6,238 bases of DNA. Origin: Armatimonadota bacterium. GTDB taxonomy: Bacteria; Armatimonadota; SYMT01. The position numbers and the translations under genes were made by a program. The DNA lies in contig JAJFMS010000582.1 in NCBI GenBank assembly GCA_020696885.1, positions 1 through 6,238 on the forward strand, written 5' to 3'. Numbering within the stretch: the first letter of the stretch is position 1; each line of letters starts with the position of its first letter. Of the stretch, positions 1-5,092 are shown piece by piece. A model generated the notes under the pieces. It made no database searches and had not been told where the DNA came from. It worked only from the letters and a program-made list of their open reading frames with translations.

Positions 1-5
1 CAGCG

Positions 6-440
6 TCACTTGACCAGTAGTACCGGGCACTGGGCGCGGTGCGCCACTCCGTCCGAAACGCTCCCCAGGCGAGCTGCCTTCTCCTCGCCAAGGCCGCGGC
101 TCCCCATTACCACGAGGTTGAAACCCCGCGTTTCCGCCGTCCGGACGATCACCGGCACCGGCTCACCGGTCTCCTGGAGCACCTCGAAGGAGAGCCCAAC
201 CTCTTCAACGGCGGGGCGCGTGCGTTCGATCACCGCCTCGTGCAGGGCCTGCACGTACTGTTCGACTGCGGCGGCCGGCAGCGTCGGCGCCCCCGGAAAC
301 GCCGCCACATCCCGCGGCGCCTGACTGACGTGGAGAAGTGTGAGCGAGGCCCCTTGCGCCTTCGCGAGCTCCGCCGCGGCGCGCGCCGCCGCCACGGAGC
401 GTTCGGAACCATCCACACAGACCAGAATTCTACTGAACAT
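6..440 (-). CDS. Universal stress protein (UspA family), single domain
   Basis: A 144-residue protein, the usual size of a single-domain Usp. It starts with the typical first beta strand (MFSRILVCVDGS; Asp10 is the conserved acidic residue). It ends with the ATP-binding signature G-x2-G-x9-G-S (Gly113, Gly116, Gly126, Ser127) and the closing strand CPVLLVK. The intact signature places it in the nucleotide-binding UspA subgroup; such cytoplasmic proteins usually act as dimers in stress or energy-limited survival. The start is ATG at 440-438. The only purine-rich candidate ribosome site (GGAG, at 457-454) lies 13 nt upstream, which is rather far. The gene diverges from the CBS-domain gene. The stop codon lies five bases from the window edge, so any downstream partner is not visible. 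Family assignment is firm; the specific role is unknown. Confidence 0.95.
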   Translation of the reverse strand: MFSRILVCVDGSERSVAAARAAAELAKAQGASLTLLHVSQAPRDVAAFPGAPTLPAAAVEQYVQALHEAVIERTRPAVEEVGLSFEVLQETGEPVPVIVRTAETRGFNLVVMGSRGLGEEKAARLGSVSDGVAHRAQCPVLLVK

Positions 441-745
441 CGTTTTCGCACGTCTCCAGTTGTCGGCGCATCATCCGCTTGCTGGGCGAGCAGTCACCCC
501 GCCCCGTCACGGCGATGCTGGGGCTGTGCGGCCCCCCCGGGTTCTGAGCGCTCTGCCGACCTCTCCGAAGGATCGCACGGCCTCTTCACGGGACTATGCC
601 GGGCTTCAGCACGGGCACATCTCCGTTCCGGAAATGGAGGTAGGCATGCTGTGGAGGGTTGTGCTCATGAGCCGTCGATCCACCTCCCGGCCGGGTTCGC
701 CAGTTGGCGGTGCGGTCGGGAACGCGCCCGTTGCAGCATACCCGG

Positions 746-777
746 TTTTGAGTCAAGTGTAATTCGAAGTGTACTCT
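746..777 (+). promoter_or_regulatory. AT-rich patch with short repeats, candidate promoter/operator
   Basis: In an otherwise GC-rich gap this patch carries a perfect 9-bp palindrome TTGAGTCAA (748-756) and two copies of AAGTGTA (755-761 and 767-773), 12 bp apart start to start. TGTAAT at 758-763 is one base off a sigma-70 -10 hexamer, but no good -35 element lies at normal distance. TTGAGT (748-753) with TACTCT (772-777) at 18 bp is a weaker alternative. If real, the CBS gene would have a leader of over 100 nt. This is inferred from composition and repeats only. Confidence 0.25.
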
Positions 778-879
778 GCCGGTGCTGCCCTGAACTCCGA
801 TGCCGACGTTGGGGCGCTCAGCCCGATTCCGGGAACACTGGACCTGGGGCGCCCGAGGTCGTGTTCTGATTCGTGTGAC

Positions 880-885
880 AGGAGG
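880..885 (+). promoter_or_regulatory. Strong Shine-Dalgarno fixing the GTG start of the CBS gene
   Basis: AGGAGG lies five bases upstream of the GTG at 891. It is the best ribosome-binding site in the window and supports GTG rather than the in-frame ATG a few codons later (MVKP). Confidence 0.8.
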
Positions 886-890
886 AACCA

Positions 891-1418
891 GTGAAAGTCA
901 GCGAGATTATGGTAAAGCCGGTGGTGGTGGCGCGGGAGGCTGCAACGCTGGAAGAGGTGGCGCGCACAATGGTGGAGCACCGCATCGGGTGCCTGCCCAT
1001 CGTGGACAGTCGCGGCCGGATGAGCGGGGTCATTACGGAGGGAGACTTCGCCGCGAAGGAGAGTGGCGTGCCCTTCTCGCTGGTGCGCGCTCCGCAATTG
1101 CTCGGGCAGTGGCTAGGTAAAGCAGATGCTGACCGCATCTATGCGCGGTCCCGCCAGCTTTCAGCCCGCGAGATCATGACGCCGCACGGCATTACCGTGA
1201 CGGAGAACGCCGCCCTGGACGACGTGCTGGAGCGGATGCTGCGGCACCAGATCAACCACGTGCCGGTGCTGCGGGATGGGATCCCCGTGGGAATGGTCGC
1301 CCGCCACGACCTCTTGCGGTTGATGCTTTGCTCCGTGGCCGGGATCACCCGGCCCTGCCCGGAGGGCGGCGATATCGATGTGGTATCTTCGGAGACGGCG
1401 GCGCGCGTTGTGGGGTAG
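891..1418 (+). CDS. Two-CBS-domain protein (Bateman module)
   Basis: A 175-residue protein made almost entirely of a CBS pair. The first CBS repeat is about residues 1-57 (VSEIMVKPVVVA, then RIGCLPIVDSRGRMSGVITEGDF). The second is about 90-147 (AREIMTPHGITVT, then INHVPVLRDGIPVGMVARHDLL). A linker of about 30 residues lies between them. Both copies keep the xxIM(T/V)xP entry and the G(V/M)(I/V)xxxD(F/L) exit typical of the family. CBS pairs usually bind AMP, ATP, SAM or NAD and act as cytoplasmic energy-state sensors. The C-terminal tail (about 148-175) has no recognisable domain, so this is a stand-alone sensor, not an IMPDH or transporter subunit. The start is GTG with an excellent AGGAGG. 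It diverges from a UspA gene, and both families bind adenine nucleotides, so a shared stress response is plausible. Target unknown. Confidence 0.95.
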   Translation: MKVSEIMVKPVVVAREAATLEEVARTMVEHRIGCLPIVDSRGRMSGVITEGDFAAKESGVPFSLVRAPQLLGQWLGKADADRIYARSRQLSAREIMTPHGITVTENAALDDVLERMLRHQINHVPVLRDGIPVGMVARHDLLRLMLCSVAGITRPCPEGGDIDVVSSETAARVVG

Positions 1419-1433
1419 CCCCGGCCGACGGCA

Positions 1434-1445
1434 CCGGTTAACCGG
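1434..1445. repeat. Perfect 12-bp palindrome downstream of the CBS gene
   Basis: CCGGTTAACCGG starts 15 nt after the CBS stop codon. It is a perfect palindrome with no spare loop, so it would make a poor RNA hairpin and has no T-tract. It may be a protein-binding site, part of a termination region, or chance. Confidence 0.4.
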
Positions 1446-1601
1446 AATCCGACCACCTACGGCGCCGCCCGGACAGGGCGCGGATGGCCCGGAGGCGCGG
1501 GGAAGCGGTAGCCGGGGTGCGCAAAGGGACCGCAAGGCACCTGAACCACGGCAGGGGAGCTGGGGGACGTAAGGCGCCCTACGGCCTCCGCCGGGATCCC
1601 T

Positions 1602-1631
1602 ATCTGCGTTCATCCGCGTTCATCTGCGGCT
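1602..1631. repeat. Three-unit tandem repeat, 10-bp period
   Basis: Three adjacent 10-mers: ATCTGCGTTC (1602-1611), ATCCGCGTTC (1612-1621) and ATCTGCGGCT (1622-1631). Unit 2 differs from unit 1 at one position; unit 3 differs at its last three. On the minus strand the array follows the deacetylase coding region, and its edge supplies part of that gene's TAG stop. I recall similar ATCTG(C/T)GTTC-type strings as dispersed intergenic repeats in several environmental phyla. That is memory, not a search result. Confidence 0.65.
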
Positions 1632-2289
1632 AATTCTTCTTCCCACGGCGCATGGCGCGGGCTACGTCTTGGACCGCCTGGGCGGCGCGTTTGTGCATGC
1701 TGTAGCGCCGCACCATCATGAGGTTCCGGGAGTGCTCAGCCGCGCCCCAGTCCTCGGTGATCGATAGCCGGTAGCCAGCCTTGGCCGCCGCCTGCGCTAC
1801 GCGCTCGTCGTAGAAGCCGTTGCTGTAAGCGAAGTACGCGCGGCTGCCGCCGAGCTGCTTCTCCATCACCTGGCGCGCGGTCACCAGCTCCCGCACGAGC
1901 TGCTTGTCCGAGAGGTCCCGCAGGTCGGCCGGGTGGCTGGCGGTGTGTGGGTACGCCTTCACTAGCCCGCTCTGCTCCATCTCGCGGAGCTGCTCCCAGG
2001 TGCAGTGCGCCTTACTGGTCGGCTTCCCCACGTAGTCCGTGTGCACGAAGAAGACGGCCGGCCAGCGATACCGCTTGAGGATCGGGAACAGGTGGCGGTA
2101 GAGCCCCTCGTTGTTGTCGTCGAAGGTGAGCACCACCGCGCCCGGGGGGATCGCCTTCCCGGACTCCAGGTGCTCGCCCAGGACCTCCAGCGGCACCGGG
2201 GTTAGACCGTTCTTCTTGATGTCCCGGAACTGCGCCTCGATCTCCGCCACGGTGGTGTCGAACCAGACCTCTTTCTTCTTCGCCACCAC
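1630..2289 (-). CDS. Polysaccharide deacetylase (NodB homology domain), 5' end probably disrupted
   Basis: From the first in-frame start (GTG at 2289-2287) this encodes 219 residues of a carbohydrate esterase family 4/NodB-type fold, which removes acetyl groups from N-acetylated glycans. Motif 1 is TFDDN (55-59), with Asp57 and Asp58 as candidate catalytic base and metal ligand. Motif 2 is HTASH (115-119), the two metal-binding histidines. Motif 3 is AYSNGFYD (154-161), where Ser156 stands at the usual Pro. No signal peptide or membrane segment is seen. The start is doubtful: no Shine-Dalgarno precedes it, and in-frame codons upstream continue the family, placing W-H-D directly before the first Val. 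WHDVV matches the Y-H-x-V element that normally opens the NodB domain. No start codon lies between the in-frame stop at 2358-2356 and 2289. It is last in a minus-strand cluster behind the phosphatase gene. The fold is firm; the exact enzyme and substrate are not. Confidence 0.85.
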   Translation of the reverse strand: MVAKKKEVWFDTTVAEIEAQFRDIKKNGLTPVPLEVLGEHLESGKAIPPGAVVLTFDDNNEGLYRHLFPILKRYRWPAVFFVHTDYVGKPTSKAHCTWEQLREMEQSGLVKAYPHTASHPADLRDLSDKQLVRELVTARQVMEKQLGGSRAYFAYSNGFYDERVAQAAAKAGYRLSITEDWGAAEHSRNLMMVRRYSMHKRAAQAVQDVARAMRRGKKN

Positions 2290-2351
2290 GTCGTGCCACG
2301 AACGGAAGTCGGCCGGACCGGTCTGGTGCCGGAGAGGGGTGCTTTGCTCAT
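2290..2351 (-). other. Out-of-frame 5' end of the deacetylase gene (apparent frameshift)
   Basis: An ATG at 2351-2349 overlaps the phosphatase TGA stop by one base (TGATG), a classic coupled-start arrangement. It is out of frame with the deacetylase. Reading starts MSKAPLSGT and then degenerates to Arg/Trp/Ser-rich sequence, while the neighbouring frame over 2290-2316 reads ADFRSWHD and joins the NodB domain. Reaching it needs a net gain of one base, or a -1 slip, somewhere in roughly 2317-2345. No clear slippery heptamer is visible. This could be a real mutation, an assembly error, or non-coding leader before a true GTG start. Confidence 0.5.
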
Positions 2352-3052
2352 CACTTCACCGAGAAAAATTCGCGGTCCGGGAGGGCCACGGCGGACAGGA
2401 AGCCGCCGTACGCCGCCCCGGTGTCGATGCCGATCTTCTCGGGCTTGTCGAGCGGACGCCAGGGGAGGTCACGCGGGTCCATGATCGGCCGGTCCGACTC
2501 GCCGTACTGGGGGGTGTGCCCGAAGACGACCACTTTCTCCCAGGCGTAGTCGGACTCGATGAACTCGCTGCGGATCCACTGCCAGGAATCCTCGTCGCAC
2601 TCCGCTGGCTGAAGGCCCGGCTTCAGGCCAGCGTGGACGTAGATGCCGTGCTCATCCTCGTGCCAGTCCTTCAGGTTGTGCAGGAACTCGATGTGGGAAG
2701 CGGGCACCGCCTCCAGCCACGTGCGCGTGACCCGGCCGCCGGTGTAGCTGCCGATCGTCTCCAGCCCGCCGTTCTGCATCCAGGCGTCGAACCCGTAGCG
2801 TGGGCGGCGCTCCAGCGAGTCCAGCATCAGGATCTCGTGGTTGCCGCGGATCCCCACCACGGGGCCGTTCCAACCGCCGAGGGACTGCTCGATCACCAGG
2901 TCGATCACGCCGCGGCTGTCCGGACCCCGGTCGATGAAGTCACCGATGAAGATGAGGGTATCGCCCTCTTCGGCGCGCTCGTGCAGCTTCGGCAGCAGCT
3001 TGCGGAGCTTCGAGGCGTGGCCGTGGATGTCCCCAACTACAAACGTCCGCAC
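2351..3052 (-). CDS. PPP-family metallophosphatase (serine/threonine phosphatase or ApaH-like)
   Basis: A 233-residue protein with all the signature blocks of the two-metal phosphoprotein phosphatase family: GDIHGH (7-12), GDFIDRG (37-43), RGNHE (69-73), VHAG (139-142) and GHTP (178-181). Asp8, His10, Asp38, Asn71, His140 and His179 are the expected metal ligands, and His72 the expected general acid. Bacterial members of this size (about 210-240 residues) dephosphorylate Ser/Thr/Tyr proteins or cleave diadenosine polyphosphates; the sequence alone does not decide. No signal peptide, so cytoplasmic. The start is GTG at 3052, nine nt after the Dabb gene's stop, with only a weak GGG ribosome site, so translation may be coupled. 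Its TGA overlaps by one base an ATG that probably served as the original deacetylase start. Confidence 0.93.
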   Translation of the reverse strand: MRTFVVGDIHGHASKLRKLLPKLHERAEEGDTLIFIGDFIDRGPDSRGVIDLVIEQSLGGWNGPVVGIRGNHEILMLDSLERRPRYGFDAWMQNGGLETIGSYTGGRVTRTWLEAVPASHIEFLHNLKDWHEDEHGIYVHAGLKPGLQPAECDEDSWQWIRSEFIESDYAWEKVVVFGHTPQYGESDRPIMDPRDLPWRPLDKPEKIGIDTGAAYGGFLSAVALPDREFFSVK

Positions 3053-3061
3053 GAGCGTACC

Positions 3062-3358
3062 CTATCCGATCTCGTAATCCGACACGATCACGTCCGCCTT
3101 GATCGGCGCGACGAACTGGTCCACGCAGCCCCGGTGCGCGGGGTGGGGCAGGTAGGCTTCCAGCGCGGCGCGGTCGACGAACCTGACCACCAGGCCGATG
3201 TCGAAGCCCTGGCCTCGATCGCTGAAGTTCACGCCGCAGCTAAGATCCACGATACCCGGAACCAGGTCCTTCAGCGCGGTCAGTTCGGACACCATGCGGG
3301 CCCGCTGTTCTTCCGTGGCATCGGGGGTGGTCTTGAACAGAACAACATGCTCTACCAT
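3062..3358 (-). CDS. Dabb-domain (stress-responsive alpha/beta barrel) protein
   Basis: A 98-residue protein covering a single Dabb domain. It opens with VEHVVLFKT, continues with a helix ending ALKDLVPGI (residues about 27-35), then the FDIGLVVRF strand, the hallmark (A)LEAYLPHPAH segment (about 66-75), and the final strand DVIVSDYE. Dabb proteins form small dimeric ferredoxin-like barrels. Some are enzymes (olivetolic acid cyclase is the known plant case) and many bacterial ones have no assigned function. The start is ATG at 3358 with GAGGAG 10 nt upstream (3374-3369). It sits 48 nt after the dehydrogenase gene and nine nt before the phosphatase gene, so co-transcription with both is likely. 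The domain call is strong; activity cannot be inferred. Confidence 0.9.
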   Translation of the reverse strand: MVEHVVLFKTTPDATEEQRARMVSELTALKDLVPGIVDLSCGVNFSDRGQGFDIGLVVRFVDRAALEAYLPHPAHRGCVDQFVAPIKADVIVSDYEIG

Positions 3359-3406
3359 ACGCGTTCAACTCCTCTTACCGATAAACGATCCATCTTGAAC
3401 CAGGGG

Positions 3407-4450
3407 TCACTCGACGGCGACCCCCAGTGTTGTCGCACACGTAGCGAACTGACGCCAGGTTTCCTCATCTACGAAGATGCCTTCGCGCATCCGCCGCTCT
3501 TCCGCGCGCAGCTCCGGCTCGCCCGGCATCATGATCTCCTGCACGCCGGGGGCGGGCGGCGAGGCTTTCAGGTGCCGCTCCAGAACCCCCACGTTCTCCA
3601 GGAACTCTTCGCGCGGCACGAACTTTTCCGGGTCCACCACGTTGAAGAACGCCGCGTTCCCCAGCCGGCAGGTAGAGCTGTGACTGCACCCGGCGCCGGA
3701 GAGCCCCCCGGCCAGGATATCCACCATCACGCCCAGCGCGTAGCCCTTGTGGCCCACGATCCCGCCGAACGGCAGGATCGCGCCGCGTGGGGTGGTATAG
3801 AGATCGTCGGGGTCGGTGCTGGGGCGGCCCTGGTTGTCGATGAGCCACCCCTCCGGCACCGGCAGCCCGGCGTTCTTCTTTAGCCGCACCTTCCCCTCCG
3901 CGACTACACTGGTGGTGATGTCCACCAGGATCGGGCGCTCCGGGCCGGGACAGGCGAACGAGAGCGGGTTCGTGGCCAGCCGCCCGTCGCTGCCGCCGAA
4001 CGGCGCCACCATGTTCCCGCGGCCGTGGTTGTTCACCGTGGCGAAGCAGACCATCCCCGCCTCCGCCGCCAGCAGGGTATATTCGCCCAGCCGCCCGAGG
4101 TGGTTGCTGTTCCGGAGCGTGATCGTCCCCGTCCCGTAATCGCGCGCCTTCCGGATCCCCAGCTCCACCGCGCGCCGGGCCGCCACCTGGCCAAAGTTCC
4201 AACCGCCGTCCACCACGGCGGTGCAGGCGGTCTCGCGTAGAATCGTGGTGGGCGCGCCGGGAACGATGTCGCCGTCTCGGACCATCTTGGCGTACTGCTC
4301 CAGGCGGATGATGCCATGCGAGTCGTGGCCGGCCACGTTGGCCCGGGCGAGCGACTCGCCCACGATGGCGGCTTCCTCGGGCGGGCACCCAAGTGCGGCG
4401 GCGGTCTTGCAGGCAACTTCGCACAGCGCTGCGAAACTAAGCGTGGGCAT
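3407..4450 (-). CDS. Ldh_2-family NAD(P)-dependent malate/L-lactate-type dehydrogenase
   Basis: With the ATG at 4450 this is 347 residues, normal for the malate/L-lactate/ureidoglycolate/sulfolactate dehydrogenase family, which is unrelated to Rossmann-fold MDH/LDH. Signature blocks: HDSHGIIRLEQY (42-53, with His45 of the conserved SHG), RNSNHLGRLGEY (113-124, His117 the expected catalytic base), NNHGRG (139-144), NPLSFACP (160-167) and GHKGYAL (232-238). It should interconvert a 2-hydroxy acid and a 2-oxo acid with NAD(P)H in the cytoplasm; the actual substrate cannot be read from motifs. An in-frame ATG 14 codons upstream (4492) is rejected: the extra segment (MVAVKVHSPRNGAR) spans a hairpin, while GGAG lies five bases before 4450. 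First gene of the minus-strand cluster. The protein ends in an unremarkable tail (LGVAVE). Confidence 0.95.
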   Translation of the reverse strand: MPTLSFAALCEVACKTAAALGCPPEEAAIVGESLARANVAGHDSHGIIRLEQYAKMVRDGDIVPGAPTTILRETACTAVVDGGWNFGQVAARRAVELGIRKARDYGTGTITLRNSNHLGRLGEYTLLAAEAGMVCFATVNNHGRGNMVAPFGGSDGRLATNPLSFACPGPERPILVDITTSVVAEGKVRLKKNAGLPVPEGWLIDNQGRPSTDPDDLYTTPRGAILPFGGIVGHKGYALGVMVDILAGGLSGAGCSHSSTCRLGNAAFFNVVDPEKFVPREEFLENVGVLERHLKASPPAPGVQEIMMPGEPELRAEERRMREGIFVDEETWRQFATCATTLGVAVE

Positions 4451-4455
4451 GCGAG

Positions 4456-4459
4456 CTCC
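4456..4459 (-). promoter_or_regulatory. Ribosome-binding site deciding the dehydrogenase start
   Basis: GGAG on the minus strand, five bases before the ATG at 4450-4448, supports the shorter 347-residue product. Confidence 0.6.
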
Positions 4460-4468
4460 GTTTCGGGG

Positions 4469-4495
4469 GGAGTGGACCTTAACGGCGACCACTCC
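4469..4495 (-). promoter_or_regulatory. Inverted repeat / leader hairpin upstream of the dehydrogenase gene
   Basis: GGAGTGG (4469-4475) and CCACTCC (4489-4495) form a perfect 7-bp inverted repeat with a 13-nt spacer; arm centres are 20 bp apart, about two helical turns. It lies just upstream of the dehydrogenase ribosome-binding site. It fits either a dimeric repressor operator or a stem in the 5' untranslated leader that could affect ribosome access. No regulator gene is in the window. Confidence 0.4.
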
Positions 4496-4562
4496 ACGTA
4501 GTTAGGCGGCCGCGCCCCCCGTCCCTCTGGCCGTGCGCCGCCGCCGCGCCGGCGGAATTCAC

Positions 4563-4662
4563 CACAAAGACACGAAGGCACAAAGCAGTGATGGAGTCAT
4601 GAAGTGTTGCTGCCAACTACTCCATCACCCCGGTCTCCTCTTCGTGCCCTTGTGTCTTTGTG
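4563..4662. repeat. About 100-bp imperfect inverted repeat with 8-bp internal period
   Basis: The outer arms are 23 bp each (4563-4585 and 4640-4662) and match at 20 of 23 positions as reverse complements. Inner arms GTGATGGAGT (4588-4597) and ACTCCATCAC (4619-4628) are perfect 10-mers around a 21-nt loop. The right side has 11 extra bases between inner and outer arm, against two on the left. Each outer arm is three 8-bp units of the CACAAAGA/CACGAAGG type. I recall CACAAAG/CACGAAG strings as dispersed repeats in many environmental genomes. It lies between divergent genes, so it is not a shared terminator; a small non-coding mobile or REP-like element is the simplest reading. Confidence 0.8.
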
Positions 4663-4717
4663 TTTACAGATTCTTCGCCGGGTCCGGCGAAGTAGCGCCG
4701 GCGGCTTTCCCCTTCCG

Positions 4718-5074
4718 ATGCTTTCTTGCTATTGTTCTCGTGCCTGGCCCGCATGCGCCCTTGTGCTGGTGGCCGTATTTGTGGGCGCCGGATGCGACAC
4801 CAGCCGTCCGGATACCGGGGCGGCCGGCGGCGGAGCGGATGGCGGGAAGGTCTATCGCCTCTATTGCACCGGGTGCCACGGCGACAACGGCAAGCGCGGT
4901 GAAGGCGAGATGGTGATCGTGAACGGGACGAGCGCCTCTGCGGACGAGCTGCGCACGATCGTGGAGCAGGGGCGCGGGAAGATGCCAGGATGGAAAAAGC
5001 GGCTGCGGCCGGACGAGATCACCGCGGTGGTGGAGTTCGTCCAGCGGCTGCAAGCCGGCGCGGGTAAGCGTTAA
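4718..5074 (+). CDS. Small c-type cytochrome lipoprotein
   Basis: From the ATG at 4718 this encodes 118 residues. Residues 1-25 form a lipoprotein-type signal peptide: a hydrophobic core ALVLVAVFV, then GAGC with Cys26 as the lipidated residue. Gly at -3 is acceptable but not the best lipobox. A Gly/Ala/Asp-rich linker (27-43) leads to one class I cytochrome c domain: CTGCH (50-54) for covalent haem, and M89 in GKMPGW as the likely sixth ligand. The domain ends with the usual helix (DEITAVVEFVQRL). It would sit membrane-anchored in the periplasm and carry electrons. No Shine-Dalgarno precedes 4718. The frame stays open to a GTG at 4604, but that would translate half of the inverted repeat and give an unlikely N-terminus. 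The histidine kinase gene follows after 18 nt in the same frame, with its AAGGAG overlapping this gene's TAA. Confidence 0.87.
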   Translation: MLSCYCSRAWPACALVLVAVFVGAGCDTSRPDTGAAGGGADGGKVYRLYCTGCHGDNGKRGEGEMVIVNGTSASADELRTIVEQGRGKMPGWKKRLRPDEITAVVEFVQRLQAGAGKR

Positions 5075-5092
5075 GGAGCTGGGGACCAGAAC

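Larger units (their letters stand above)
441..890. other. Intergenic region between divergent stress/CBS genes
   Basis: About 450 bp with no recognisable gene. Longer open frames crossing it continue as antisense shadows of the neighbouring genes and give low-complexity Arg/Ala/Ser-rich translations. It should hold the promoters of both divergent genes. The only compositionally distinct part is an AT-richer patch near 746-777, annotated separately. A GC hairpin (GGGGC at 520-524 pairing with GCCCC at 531-535) is visible but has no T-tract and is not a convincing terminator. Confidence 0.6.

Noticed and set aside
520..535. GC hairpin as a possible terminator
   Set aside because: It has a five-bp stem with no T-tract and lies upstream of both divergent genes, where no terminator is needed.
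646..762. Small plus-strand frame of 38 codons (MLWRVVLMSRRS...) with GGAGG (636-640) five bases before its ATG
   Set aside because: The ribosome site is good, but the peptide is Arg/Ser/Gly/Val-rich without a recognisable motif or membrane segment, and the frame extends upstream as an antisense shadow. Conservation or ribosome profiling would be needed to call it.
39..869. Long plus-strand frame of 276 codons opposite the stress protein gene
   Set aside because: It is antisense to a clear UspA gene, Arg/Ala/Ser-rich, and shows no domain. High GC makes such open frames common.
1419..1629. Possible structured RNA or terminator in the convergent gap
   Set aside because: Apart from the 12-bp palindrome and the decamer repeat, no stem with a T-tract and no known RNA fold could be recognised by eye.
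2111..3883. 590-codon plus-strand frame through the minus-strand cluster
   Set aside because: It lies opposite four well-supported genes on the minus strand, and its translation has no family features. It is a shadow of their codon pattern.
4451..4492. Fourteen-residue N-terminal extension of the dehydrogenase from ATG 4492
   Set aside because: It spans the leader hairpin, has no family similarity, and a GGAG lies correctly spaced before the ATG at 4450.
4604..4717. N-terminal extension of the cytochrome from GTG 4604
   Set aside because: It would translate the loop and right arm of the inverted repeat and put an Arg-rich stretch ahead of an already complete lipoprotein signal peptide starting at 4718.
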